A stretch of 64,000 nt of DNA from NCBI GenBank assembly GCA_034440635.1, contig JAOTON010002091.1, forward strand, positions 992,001 through 1,056,000. The letters are read 5' to 3'. The notes beneath the pieces are model-generated. The model did no database searches and was not told the origin of the DNA. It saw nothing but the letters and a program-made list of their open reading frames with translations. The position numbers and the translations under genes are program-made. Positions 44,731 through 54,787 of the stretch are shown piece after piece; position 1 is the first letter of the stretch, and each line of letters begins with the position of its first letter. The DNA is from Lepas anatifera (Eukaryota > Arthropoda > Thecostraca > Lepadidae).

Positions 44731-44949
44731 TTCTTGATTAAAGATGACAGCGTGTTTGGCATTTGTCAGTTTTCTATTCAGTGTTTCGATTTTCCTTATT
44801 AGTTTTCTCTGCTCGTTGGATGGAAACTCAGATAATAGTTTACCAAATGATACATTTCGCGACGTTTCGTCAATCACATTAACATCTTCGGGCATATCAA
44901 TTGGTACAAATACATAAATGCATACAAAATACACAATAATATCAATCAT
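44730..44949 (-). pseudogene. Penelope-like element N-terminal fragment, inverted arm
   Basis: The minus strand encodes a peptide with PIDMPEDVNVIDETSRNVSF, a lysine/arginine-rich helix region and [11 protein letters not shown]. The same 206 bp occurs on the plus strand at 45863-46068, essentially identical. I interpret it as the start of a Penelope-like ORF because it borders Penelope C-terminal sequence; the motif alone is not diagnostic. It forms one arm of a large inverted repeat (44730-46068). Confidence 0.65.
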
Positions 44950-44996
44950 GGGCGCTTATACACCAAGAGCTGAACCGGATCAGAAGTGTTCTAGCT

Positions 44997-45628
44997 TCTA
45001 ACAACTATGAGAAAGCCAACATAGAAGAAATAATTTCCAGACAACTTAACAAGTACCATCAGCAAAAACCAGATAATGAAACCAACAAAGGAAACGACAT
45101 CAGGATTTTCTACCAAAACATTATGACAACCCAATATAAAAAGAAGAGAAGACCCTGCAGGATATCGTCATCAAAAACTGCAAACCCAAAAACCCAGAGC
45201 ACAAGATCAGCCTGGTAATATTTTATAAAAGCCCAAAAATCTCAAGTCTAGTCATGAAGAACAACCTGTCCGAGAAGAACTCGAAATTAAAAGCCACCAA
45301 CATAGTCTACCAATTTAAATGCCCATTTGGTGACTGCGCGCACCGTCCAGAGCGTAGCTATGTTGGTTACACAACGACGAGCTTCTCAAGGAGGATGACT
45401 ATGCACTTGCAAGAAGGCGCTCCACAGAAACATCTAAGACAAGACTACGACAAGACCCTGACAAGAACCATCCTCGTCGATAATACAGACATCCTCACTC
45501 GCTGCCAAGACAAAAAGAAGCTGCAGGTTCTGGAGTCCGTATTCATCCGCGATCTCAGCCCGACCATCAATCGGCAGATGAATCAAATATCCACATTATC
45601 ATTATTCGATGGCGCCCCTGGGGCCTAG
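44997..45628 (+). pseudogene. Penelope-like element, RT tail and GIY-YIG endonuclease
   Basis: An upstream segment reads NNYEKANIEEIISRQLNKY and then, after a frameshift near 45145, continues toward SLVIFYKSPKISSLVMKNNL. It ends in the intact 124-residue frame 45254-45628. That frame has the GIY-YIG layout of Penelope-like elements: NIVYQFKCPFGDC, then SYVGYTTTSFSRRMTMH (arginine and histidine of the nuclease core), then LESVFIRDLSPTINRQ. The domain nicks target DNA to prime reverse transcription. The polymerase part is missing here, and the element continues into its 3' region at 45629-45862. Confidence 0.85.
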
Positions 45629-45862
45629 GTTAAGATAAGTGTGCGTAAAGTTAGGTAGCATAAGTGACAAAGGATTGCCCTAAATAAAAGTGTTTAGAAA
45701 TATGTTAGAATATGTATGTAAGTCTAATTTTAAAAACCAGTATCGTGTCTTTTTCTTGATGGTGCCCTCATGAGCTATCAGCATGAAATTTTAAACTAAG
45801 ATTTGTCCATGCTGTTTAAGAATTAAGAGCTAGTTATATCGAGACGATCCGAAAGTAGATGA

Positions 45863-46101
45863 GTGTATTTTGTATGCATTTATGTATTTGTACCAATTGA
45901 TATGCCCGAAGATGTTAATGTGATTGACGAAACGTCGCGAAATGTATCATTTGGTAAACTATTATCTGAGTTTCCATCCAACGAGCAGAGAAAACTAATA
46001 AGGAAAATCGAAACACTGAATAGAAAACTGACAAATGCCAAACACGCTGTCATCTTTAATCAAGAATGTGTGAACCAAAACCTGCTCCCATACTATACTA
46101 A

Positions 46102-46110
<9 letters not shown>
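45863..46110 (+). pseudogene. Penelope-like N-terminal fragment, direct arm
   Basis: The plus-strand arm of the 206-bp inverted repeat. The open frame continues past the arm to QECVNQNLLPYYTN, resembling the region where Penelope N termini end in a C..xxLLPxY pattern, then runs into a TA microsatellite. An ORF start directly after another copy's 3' region matches the tandem/pLTR organisation typical of Penelope elements. Confidence 0.65.
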
Positions 46111-46134
<24 letters not shown>

Positions 46135-46180
46135 TATAAAATAAGTAATTGATAATATGGTTCATTATATATATATATAT
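46101..46180. repeat. (TA)n microsatellites
   Basis: TA runs at about 46101-46135 and 46168-46180 separate the Penelope arm from the downstream frame. Confidence 0.9.
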
Positions 46181-46239
46181 GTATAAAATGAACTCTGTTA
46201 TCAATTATTTATTGTCTTATTCTATTATTTATTGTAAAT

Positions 46240-46559
46240 TATTTATAGTTTTGGAAACAAGTAATTTTCGGACAGAAAATCCGATCGGAGACTTTTCGAG
46301 TACCAGTCGGCAGAATTTACAAATTTCCAACTGGGCAATAAAGTTGGTGACAAAACCAGAAAAATTGTGCTCACAGGCAAGAGTAGTTGACGATCAGTCT
46401 GCCATTACGTTCCTTAAAACTTACAAGGACTTAGAGGGTCTAGCAAAAAATCTCCATTTGGTGCCAACTGTCAACATTTCTTATCACAAAGATTTAGTTT
46501 CAAATTCCGTTGGTGACACTGAAGTACTTTTTCCAACCTCTGCCAGTCGGCACTGCTAA
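46240..46559 (+). CDS. Unrecognised open-frame fragment, repeated elsewhere
   Basis: The later part of a 136-residue frame contains ISNWAIKLVTKPEKL, DDQSAITFLKTYKDLEGLAK and SNSVGDTEVLFPTSASRHC. I do not recognise the family. About 46489-46545 has an inverted relative flanking the subfamily D element at 33517-34385, so this is probably part of a repeated transposon-borne gene rather than a host gene. Confidence 0.3.
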
Positions 46560-46576
46560 AAGTCTAGCCAACTCAC

Positions 46577-47705
46577 CTACAACACTGGCCATGAAATTAG
46601 AATATCTGGGCATCGAAAGATTTTCGGGTTTGAAAACTTGCGTTGGAAAGAATTGAATGATGTTTCGTGATAGCCGTCACAAAGAGAACAGTATTGCAGT
46701 TTTGTTCGAATTTCTGTGGCGAGCATGAACAGACTTCGGGCAACGGCATTGCCCAGCTGACCCAGCTGGGTCTTAATCTCGGTGTCGATTCGACGGTTGG
46801 AAAAACCATTGTTAAAGGGAATGTGGCACCTTGGTCGAATCCTGGAATTTAGTGTTATTAGGCGTACTTTTAGTAAAAAATAATGAAACCACTCACGATT
46901 TCTCTGAAAAATGTACAATGGGCTCAATATTTGGTTTTAAAAAATACTCCTCTAGAAAAAGAAATACATATCAGCCTGTGGATGATGTCACGATCTGGCA
47001 ACCACTACCATACTTGAAACGCTTCAAGGGATTCGATTGGCTGATGCTCATCGTGACGTCAGCATATGTCGTCACACCAGTAGCTCACAACAATGGCCGC
47101 CGGCGACGGGGGGCTGAGGGGGGCTGGTGTCAGGTAGGTTTTAGCTTTTGCTACGGAAATATCGAGTTCCAAGACAAATAAAATATGGAGTACCGGGTTT
47201 TCCGACCTGCTTTACAACGTGGCTATCTCAGTTAAAATCACGTTGTGAAGGTGCCACATTCCCTTTAACGAGAACTTGTTTTAGTTTTTCCAGCTCCTGG
47301 TGCAGGGATTCCCAAGTGTTGCAATATTTGATTGCTCGTCGGACGTAGGCTTTGATGACGCTCAGACGATACCTCTCAGGGCACTCGCTGTTCCCGTTCA
47401 TACACCGACCGGTGTTTGTGGGCTTGCGGTAGACTTCTGTCTTGAGAGTTCCATCATTAGCGTCAATGTTCAAGTCCAGGAATGCAATGCGGTTGTTATT
47501 TGCGACATCCATGGTGAAATTGAGGACGAATTTTTCTTCTAGTTTTGTCTTTAGTTCGGATAGTTGCTAAATGGTTTGTACTTGGACGTAGATATCATCG
47601 ATATATCTACAATATATGTCTGGTTTGGGCTCCATGTCTTCCAGCACCTGTTCCTCGACATGCCCCATATACATATTAGCGAAGAGGCAGCCGAGAGGCC
47701 GCTAT
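46577..47705 (-). pseudogene. Penelope-like reverse transcriptase, split by a MITE
   Basis: The minus strand from 47705 reads PLGCLFANMYMGHVEEQVLE, then YCRYIDDIYV (the catalytic Y-x-D-D box), one in-frame stop, then RIAFLDLNI and LKTEVYRKPTNTGRC. SECPERYRLSVIKAYVRRA and LEKLKQVLV follow. After removal of the MITE at 46812-47268 it resumes NNGFSNRRIDTEIKTQLGQ. The order and wording match Penelope-type reverse transcriptases. The N-terminal portion upstream of the RT core is missing beyond 47705. The stop and the insertion make it inactive. Confidence 0.9.
46812..47268 (+). mobile_element. TTAA MITE-1, complete, 449 bp, inside the Penelope RT
   Basis: Element 46816-47264 lies between TTAA at 46812-46815 and 47265-47268. 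The 17-bp terminal inverted repeats are AGGGAATGTGGCACCTT. Excision of the element plus one TTAA restores the Penelope reading frame (QVLV-NNGF), which confirms both the duplication and the boundaries. Internal landmarks: inverted CCAAT (47036-47040), TGACGTCA (47054-47061), ATG in ACAATGG context (47093), and CAG|GTAGGT (47131-47139). Confidence 0.97.
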
Positions 47706-47886
47706 CAATGCACGCTTTTTAGCTATCAATTAATGCACTAATTCACGGACGAAGCTCTTTATTCATGAATGTCCCGAGCGGTACGCTCCGACAAGGCTTG
47801 ATAAAATTTAAGCGACCACCCTATTTGGCAGTATTGTAGATCTATTTATTTCGGTTGTCACCTCGGGTGTCCAATTATGGTAATGA
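47706..47886. other. No recognised feature
   Basis: Short spacer between the Penelope RT and a SINE. Confidence 0.4.
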
Positions 47887-48085
47887 CGGGACAAATAATA
47901 ATTGTTGCGATTTAACGATACACCCACTGCCAAAATCCTTCGGCATCGCCAACTCTCATCCTGTTGGAGGGATTTGGGGGTTCAGATCAGCTTATTCAGA
48001 GGCTCCTCCGGGACTTGAAGCCGGGACCGGTGGCTTAAAAGACAGGGATTCTACTTACCAAGGCACCCATCCCCCGGCGGGACAA
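47887..48085 (-). mobile_element. SINE-1, tRNA-derived, short TSD
   Basis: Minus-strand copy (47895-48077) related to 33287-33467 and 54801-54982. CGGGACAA occurs at 47887-47894 and 48078-48085 as target duplication. The B box is slightly decayed (GGCTTCAAGTCCC). The tail is TTATTATT. Confidence 0.85.
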
Positions 48086-48196
48086 GACATAGTTGTACAA
48101 GGTACTGGTGTCGCTATAATAATCCTACCACTGCGCTGACATCTATTCAGTGCTAACTGGTAGTTAGCATGCTCATGACTTCAGCCGATCTGCAGC

Positions 48197-48330
48197 TGAA
48201 TAATAATGATAATAATGATAATTGTTGGCATTTGACGACGTGCCAACTCCCGTCTTCTCCCGCCACCGTCGTTGCCGACATTGCAGGTAGAACCGCTCTG
48301 CCGGGCCTCGAACACAGCGGAGGTGACCAC
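48197..48330 (-). mobile_element. Diverged SINE-1-like fragment
   Basis: AATAATAATGATAATTGTTG followed by GACGACGTGCCAACTCCCGT resembles the tail half of SINE-1. The minus strand also has GTTCGAGGCCCGGC, a B-box-like sequence. It abuts the 36-bp minisatellite. No target duplication was seen. Confidence 0.55.
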
Positions 48331-48333
48331 AAT

Positions 48334-48765
48334 GATGCGTGTGCTCCCGCATCAAGAGCGTCACCACGTGATGCGTGTGCTCCCGCATCAAGAGCGTCAC
48401 CACGTGATGCGTGTGCACCTGCATCAACGTCACACGTGATGCGTGTGTACCTGTACCAACAGCGTCACCATTGATGCGTACGCACGTGCATCAACAGCAC
48501 CACACGTGATGTGTGTGCACTTGCATCAACATCATCACAATTTATGAGTGTGCACCTGCATCAACAGCTTCATCATTGATGTGTATGTACCTGCATCAGC
48601 AGTGTCATCATTGATGCATGCGCACATGCATCAACAGTGTCATCATTTGAGACAGGTGCACATGCATCAACAGCGTCACCACGTGATGCGTGTGCACCTG
48701 CATCAACAGCGTCACCACGTTGATGCGTGTGCACATGCATCAACAGCATCATCATTGATGCGAAC
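48334..48765 (+). repeat. 32-36-bp minisatellite with dyad units, ~12 copies
   Basis: Units begin GATGCGTGTG at 48334, 48370, 48406, 48438, 48473 and 48508 and continue with more variation to about 48765. Each unit contains GATGCR and YGCATC about eight bases apart, so every unit can fold into a small hairpin. CACGTG appears in several units. Confidence 0.88.
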
Positions 48766-49288
48766 CCTGACCCAATCAAAAGCCTGTAGGTATACCTCCG
48801 CCGGTCCAGGTGTACAGCACAAAATACCCTCTTTTTCCGATCTTGTTAAATTGTCTTATCAAATAATATTGTTTTCATGATTTCCCCTAAATTGCTCCCT
48901 CTTCTTCAGCATCTCCAGCAATTGGCTCAGATCCCTCCATGATTCTGTTGCACTTTTTTAGAAATACGAGGAAGGGTCACATGCAGTGTTCCAGTGTGAT
49001 ACACGAGATCCAATGCAACATCGATCTTTGTAGCTTTCAAGTCCACCCCAGATGATATTATTATTGATGGGATATGAGCCAACTGAGGTTCACTCTCAAT
49101 ACATACAGTGCACCCACTGCAAAGAGTTACTGCCATGGTTTTCATTGGCGGAAAACCCGGCAGTTCGATCCATGGCTTGGTCTCCCTGGCTAAATTGCGA
49201 TCCGTATCGGACTAACCCTCCACTCCATCAAGGGCTGGTTCCCCAGCACCACAGCGCGCTCTGTGCTAAAGTGCTGGTGAAATAACAC
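48766..49288. other. No recognised feature
   Basis: Unique-looking spacer. Frames up to 110 residues overlap the minisatellite and are not credible. Confidence 0.4.
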
Positions 49289-49660
49289 TTAAACACCTGC
49301 GCTGGAGAGGGATCTGACACTAACAAGTACTGGAGGGGGAGGGTGATAGACTACCTCTGAGATCTCAGAAACTAAGAAGTTTAGAAGAACGCTGGTTAGA
49401 GGTGGGTGGGTGGAGCTATGAAAAGGAACGTTTTAGCCAATTTTGGTTGACCCAGGCCAATATATTCAAGGTCACATGTTGTCCATGCTTGGGACCTATT
49501 GTAAAAATGTTGACCGGGGTCATAGAGGGAAGATCGCAAAGAATATTTCCCAAGCACTGGGGTCGGGGTCATTCAAGGCCATTGCCCCATGACATCACAA
49601 TATGGTATACGCCCTATAATATATACTATAATCACCGACATCAGAGTGCAGGCGCGGGCG
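49289..49660 (+). mobile_element. Subfamily C TTAA element, truncated by the 40-bp satellite
   Basis: TTAA (49289-49292) precedes ACACCTGCGCTGGAGAGGG. It follows the subfamily C order through the AAGGTCA words to AGAGTGCAGGCG. At that point the family would continue as AACTGGTGCG (see 37566), but here the 40-bp array starts instead. The right half is absent after the array. Confidence 0.75.
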
Positions 49661-51095
49661 TCAGGGCTGGAACAGTTCTCCAGTGCGCTCGCTCCTCAGT
49701 GCTGGGCTGGAACAGTTGTCCAGTGCGCTCGCTGCTCAGTGCTGGGCTGGAACAGTTCTCCAGTGCGCTCGCTCCTCAGTGCTGGGCTGGAACAGTTGTC
49801 CAGTGCGCTCGCTGCTCAGTGCTGGGCTGGAACAGTTCTCTAGTGCGCTCGCTCCTCAGTGCTGGGCTGGAACAGTTGTCCAGTGCGCTCGCTGCTCAGT
49901 GCTGGGCTGGAACAGTTCTCCAGTGCGCTCGCTCCTCAGTGCTGGGCTGGAACAGTTGTCCAGTGCGCTCGCTGCTCAGTGCTGGGCTGGAACAGTTCTC
50001 CAGTGCGCTCGCTCCTCAGTGCTGGGCTGGAACAGTTGTCCAGTGCGCTCGCTCCTCAGTGCTGGGCTGGAACAGTTCTCCAGTGCGCTCGCTCCTCAGT
50101 GCTGGGCTGGAACAGTTCTCCAGTGCGCTCGCTCCTCAGTGCTGGGCTGGAACAGTTCTCCAGTGCGCTCGCTCCTCAGTGCTGGGCTGGAACAGTTCTC
50201 CAGTGCGCTCGCTCCTCAGTGCTGGGCTGGAACAGTTCTCCAGTGCGCTCGCTCCTCAGTGCTGGGCTGGAACAGTTCTCCAGTGCGCTCGCTCCTCAGT
50301 GCTGGGCTGGAACAGTTCACCAGTGCGCTCGCTCCTCAGTGCTGGGCTGGAACAGTTCTCCAGTGCGCTCGCTCCTCAGTGCTGGGCTGGAACAGTTCTC
50401 CAGTGCGCTCGCTCCTCAGTGCTGGGCTGGAACAGTTCTCCAGTGCGCTCGCTCCTCAGTGCTGGGCTGGAACAGTTCTCCAGTGCGCTCGCTCCTCAGT
50501 GCTGGGCTGGAACAGTTCTCCAGTGCGCTCGCTCCTCAGTGCTGGGCTGGAACAGTTCTCCAGTGCGCTCGCTCCTCAGTGCTGGGCTGGAACAGTTGTC
50601 CAGTGCGCTCGCTCCTCAGTGCTGGGCTGGAACAGTTCTCCAGTGCGCTCGTTCCTCAGTGCTGGGCTGGAACAGTTCACCAGTGCGCTCGTTCCTCAGT
50701 GCTGGGCTGGAACAGTTCTCCAGTGCGCTCGCTCCTCAGTGCTGGGCTGGAACAGTTCACCAGTGCGCTCGCTCCTCAGTGCTGGGCTGGAACAGTTCTC
50801 CAGTGCGCTCGTTCCTCAGTGCTGGGCTGGAACAGTTCTCCAGTGCGCTCGCTCCTCAGTGCTGGGCTGGAACAGTTCACCAGTGCGCTCGCTCCTCAGT
50901 GCTGGGCTGGAACAGTTCACCAGTGCGCTCGCTCCTCAGTGCTGGGCTGGAACAGTTCTCCAGTGCGCTCGCTCCTCAGTGCTGGGCTGGAACAGTTCTC
51001 CAGTGCGCTCGCTCCTCAGTGCTGGGCTGGAACAGTTCACCAGTGCGCTCGCTCCTCAGTGCTGGGCTGGAACAGTTCTCCAGTGCGCTCGCTCC
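49661..51095 (+). repeat. 40-bp satellite, 35 perfect-length units
   Basis: The unit starts CAGTGCGCTCGCTCCTCAGT and finishes GCTGGGCTGGAACAGTTCTC. From 49681 to 51080 there is not one insertion or deletion in 35 units. Units 1-9 (49681-50040) alternate two variants (CTCCTC...GTTGTC and CTGCTC...GTTCTC) as an 80-bp dimer. From 50041 the monomer dominates, with GTTCAC and GTTCCTC variants scattered toward the 3' side. Because 40 is not a multiple of three and the plus strand is stop-free, all three plus frames are open (582, 493 and 415 residues). No protein is implied. Confidence 0.97.
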
Positions 51096-51700
51096 GTTGC
51101 ATCTAGTAGCCTGCCGACTGTGCTTGGCGACAATAGCATTCGTCGAGTGAATCTGTTCAGCTAAAACCAAGGGCGTCACCACGGATTTTCCAGTGGGGGA
51201 GGGGGTTGGAGCCAGAGTGGAGGGGGTAGTGGTTGAACATTTAAAACCCCTACGTCCGCTAAAATTCGGAATTTTTTATGGAATTTCCGGCCAACAGTGG
51301 AAAGGCAACCCCACCCCCCCACTTTCCAGGAGTTGGGGAGGCGGCCCACCCAGCCCCTCTTCCCCTACCCCTGTGGCGATGCTCCTGCTCAAAACATACC
51401 ATTTCCAAAAACAATGTCGGCTCGATGAGGGATTTGTGTGGGGAGTCGATTACTGTGACCCCCGGCAAAGACACGCGAATTGAGTTGTCCGGTCAGGGTG
51501 TCGTCCCGTAATCCTCAAGTGGTTGAATCCCCACAATGTCTTAGAACTGGACTGCTGAAGCTCAGCTTCACCCGGTGTCGGACGACGCCATGCGAGAGGC
51601 AGCCACCGTCCGAGTTGTCAACGCGACCGAGTCCATCTGGACGGCATCCTGGCCATCACATCGTCAGCAACGCAGACAGACTCTTCTGCAGAATTTCCTA
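51096..51700. other. No recognised gene
   Basis: Includes a GC-rich stretch at about 51190-51370. A minor plus-strand frame (51575-51772) runs into the MITE. I recognise nothing, although sequence on both sides of the MITE at 51701-52153 may once have been contiguous. Confidence 0.4.
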
Positions 51701-52153
51701 TTAAAGGGAATGTGGCTCCTTGGTCGTATCCTGGAATTTAGTGTTATTAGGCGTACTTTTAGTAAAAAATAATGAAACCACTCACGATTTCTCTGAAAAT
51801 GTACAATAAGCTCAATATTTGGTTTTTAAAAACACTCCTCTAGAAAAAGAAATAAATATCAGCCTGTGGATTATATCACGATCTGGCAACCACGACCATA
51901 CTTGAAACGCTTCAAGGGCTTCGATTGGCTGATGCTCATCGTGACGTCAGCATATGTCGTCATACCAGTAGCTCACAACAATGGCCGCCGGCGACGGGGG
52001 CTGAGGGGGCTGGTGTCAGGTAGGTTTTAGCTTTTCTACGGAAATATCGAGTTCCAAGACAAATGAAATATGGGAGTGCCGGGTTTTCCGACCTGCTTTA
52101 CAACTTGGCTATCTCAGTTAAAATCACGTTGTGAAGGTGCCACTTCCCTTTAA
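51701..52153 (+). mobile_element. TTAA MITE-1, complete, 445 bp
   Basis: TTAA at 51701-51704 and 52150-52153 bracket the element 51705-52149. Its ends are AGGGAATGTGGCTCCTTGG and AAGGTGCCACTTCCCT (one base lost). The CCAAT box, TGACGTCA, ACAATGGCCGCC and CAGGTAGGT are all intact. Confidence 0.95.
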
Positions 52154-52162
52154 CACTGCCGG

Positions 52163-52424
52163 CGTCGCTTCGCAAGTACGAGGTCGTCGCAAGTACGAGG
52201 TCGATCCGGACCAGGTGACTGAGATTACGACATCTGTAAGTGTTTCTTCATTTAATAAATGCACGTGGCGGCGCTTACAAGGTTATACCAGAAACAAAAT
52301 GAAAAAGCTTCCAAGCGTCGTGAATAAAGGTCCAGATTCTTTCAGCCAGCAAATGTCAAGATTAAGCCATGCCAAAGATTTCGAAAAGACGATGACACAG
52401 CTGAAAGAAAGACAAATCAAGTGA
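52163..52424 (+). CDS. Unrecognised open-frame fragment
   Basis: Downstream of the MITE an open frame continues for about 87 residues. It is basic and polar, with VRGRRKYEVDPDQVTEI and KNKMKK/KERQIK-like segments. The 97-residue version starts inside the MITE and is therefore not original. An ATCTGTAAGTG splice-donor-like site lies at about 52230. It could be a gene exon or a transposon remnant; I recognise no family. Confidence 0.25.
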
Positions 52425-53556
52425 GAAAATCAAAACACTGTAGCACCGTATTCCTGGTCAGTGAGAAAACACACACGAGAGTTTGGTGCCACCATGCACA
52501 GGGCCGCCGCCACGGAATTTTCACAGGGAGGGGGGTTGGCGGACCAAGGCTGGTGCGGACCGGTGGAGGCAACTTTTGAGCACATTCGGTACCTGACAAA
52601 ATTAATGACACTAAACCAGGATTGCTTTGGGAGAGGGGGAAGATGTCCCCTGGTTGGCCAACAGGGGAGGACGGGCTCCCCGTCCCCTCCCCGCTTTCGG
52701 CGCCCATGACCATGCACCCAGTCAGATGAAAAGAAGATTTACGCGTCAGCAGGGTGTCTAGCAGAGCCGAATCCCAGGCCCAGAAACAACCTCAGCCAAG
52801 AGGCTGCAGAGTGTATGCGGGAGTTGTACAGAAGTGATGAGGTTAGCCGCATGGTGCCGTGGTGAAAACACTGTGTTTCGGTTACAAACAAGGAAACGGG
52901 CAAGAGGGGACTAGTGCAAAAGCGTTTTAGTGCTATGCAGTTGTTGGCTTTTAAGTCGTACATCGTTGCTAAGGAGTATAACAACGTAGAATCGATGGTC
53001 GATGGCGGCAGAATGTAAAATATTGTGACGCATGGCGTAACGTATACGTAACATTATATATTGCTCTTCCTCTGAGTTGGAGCGAGTGTCGGCCCTGCGC
53101 AGAGCATGCAATTGTAGCGATGTGTGTTGCGTGCAACACTGTTTGCAACATAAAACAGGCGGGGCAGACAACACCAGACAGACAGACGACAGAGCAGACA
53201 GACAGACAGACTGACCACGACGAGACCGGTAAAGCGACCAGATTAAAACCACTCTGAGAACTACTGTTACGCTGCGCTCCATGCATTTTGTCATGTGGTT
53301 CTGACACACATTTGGGCAGAAACAGCACCCGCTCAATGATCAGATGGACGAATGTACCACACGTTCTGGAAGACCTTGCGCTTTAAAAACAGTTTTCTTC
53401 TTGCTAAACGAATGCATTGAAACACACAACATTAACTACGAAGCGAAATGTGCGCCCACTGTTCTATGGCAACTCTGCTTGACTAAAACAACTGAGCCTT
53501 CTAAAGGTAGACACCTGTTCCTCAAGTAACTTCTGGATCGGCCCGTGGGTCGTGAT
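52425..53556. other. No gene; GC-rich repeat and (CAGA)n
   Basis: 52496-52715 is a GC-rich repeat fragment with GTCCCCTGGTTGGCC and CTTTCGGCGCCCATG. 53165-53212 is a CAGA/GACA tetranucleotide microsatellite. The 141-residue minus-strand frame at 52911-53336 crosses that microsatellite and is not credible. Confidence 0.5.
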
Positions 53557-53735
53557 CAGTGGCGGATACAAGGGGGTGGGCTAGGGGGACTCCAGCCCCC
53601 TCCTGAGATGTCACAGAGCCTTTAGTTAATGCACCAGAGCCCATAGTTAATGCATAGCCGGAGGTTCTCCCAAGGTAATGGAGGGGGAGGCTCAAGCTCA
53701 CTAACCCCCTGAAAGGTTGTCCTGGAGCCGCCACT
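53557..53735. mobile_element. Short repeat E, 179 bp, copy 3
   Basis: CAGTGGCGGATACAAGG at the left and CCTGGAGCCGCCACTG at the right. Contains TTAATGCATAGCCGGAGG as in the other copies, with a local duplication of CATAGTTAATGCA-like sequence that explains the extra length. Confidence 0.72.
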
Positions 53736-54787
53736 GGCCGCGGTCATTGGTATCAGGGCCGTTAGTTGGCGTTAAAGCAGTCTACTGCCGCGTAATCACT
53801 GTCACGTGCTTCGCGATGTCGTCCGGTCCGCATTGTTCTAGTGTCTAGTGCTGGAACACAACTGCAGAGGCGCGCTCAGGCCGCAACACGGGTGGGGTAT
53901 AATCACCTGTAAATGCCTATTTTTTATTCTGGAAATTGCCCACTTAAAAAAAGTCGTTACTTCCCAAAACTGTTTAAAGCAGTTGAATTTCCCCACCACT
54001 CTGCCTTATCTGTGTCCGCCTTTGTTTGTCTGCTTCCGCCAGACAACCAAAGTTGAGAGTCATCCTAAATAACAGCTGTGATCGGGTACCAGACGACAGC
54101 TTGGTACGGAGTTAATCTATTAGCCCTCGCCCTTATGAGGGTCAGATGTATATTTCCCAGTGAGGGGAGGCATAACTCTTGGTCTAACCAATTTATTTTC
54201 GCACATAATGTTGAGAAGTTCACCTAAGCGATTATGACTGCAAGATGATGAAAGGCTAGTTAGAGGTGCGACGCAAGTATTTTGTTTTTATCAGGTCCGA
54301 ATTTGCTGGCCCTATGACTAAAACAATGACACTAAAAACAGTATTACTAAGCCATACCACCCTTGGTCTTGGCTCCTATGGACGGTAACAAAAAAGTAGT
54401 AGTTAGCCGGTGGAGGATGATTAAGAAATTGTATTATAAACTTCGTGATCAAAGAAACATTCAGGTCGTGAAAAGTAAAAATGTGGCATTTTATGGCTCT
54501 AGAAATTATTTATCTCTTATCATTGATAGGTCATTATTTTCTGGTGCATATTCTACGGCTCTAGCTCCTGACTGGGTGAACTTATGACCAATTATCAAGC
54601 GTCATGATGTTGCTCCGTTTTCGGAAGATCGAATTTTGTTTAATATAACAATACTACGTAAACCTGTAAAAATAAACTGGCCCTAAATGAGGCCAAAGTC
54701 ATCTTCTGACCTGATATGGTCTTAATGCATATCAACTGACTGGCAATGTTAGTGGAAATGATGACGTCAGAATGACCTATCGTTGCT
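53736..54787. other. 1 kb without a recognised gene
   Basis: AT-rich, with short frames only. No repeat family was assigned. Confidence 0.45.

Noticed and set aside
48334..48765. CRISPR-like array
   Set aside because: Contiguous degenerate units without unique spacers, in a eukaryotic sequence with no cas genes.
49402..51164. 582-, 493- and 415-residue open frames in the 40-bp array as a repeat protein
   Set aside because: Three frames of the same strand are open simultaneously because the unit lacks stops; there is no flanking domain or start context.
52911..53336. A 141-residue minus-strand gene
   Set aside because: It crosses a (CAGA)n microsatellite and shows no recognisable domain or codon structure.
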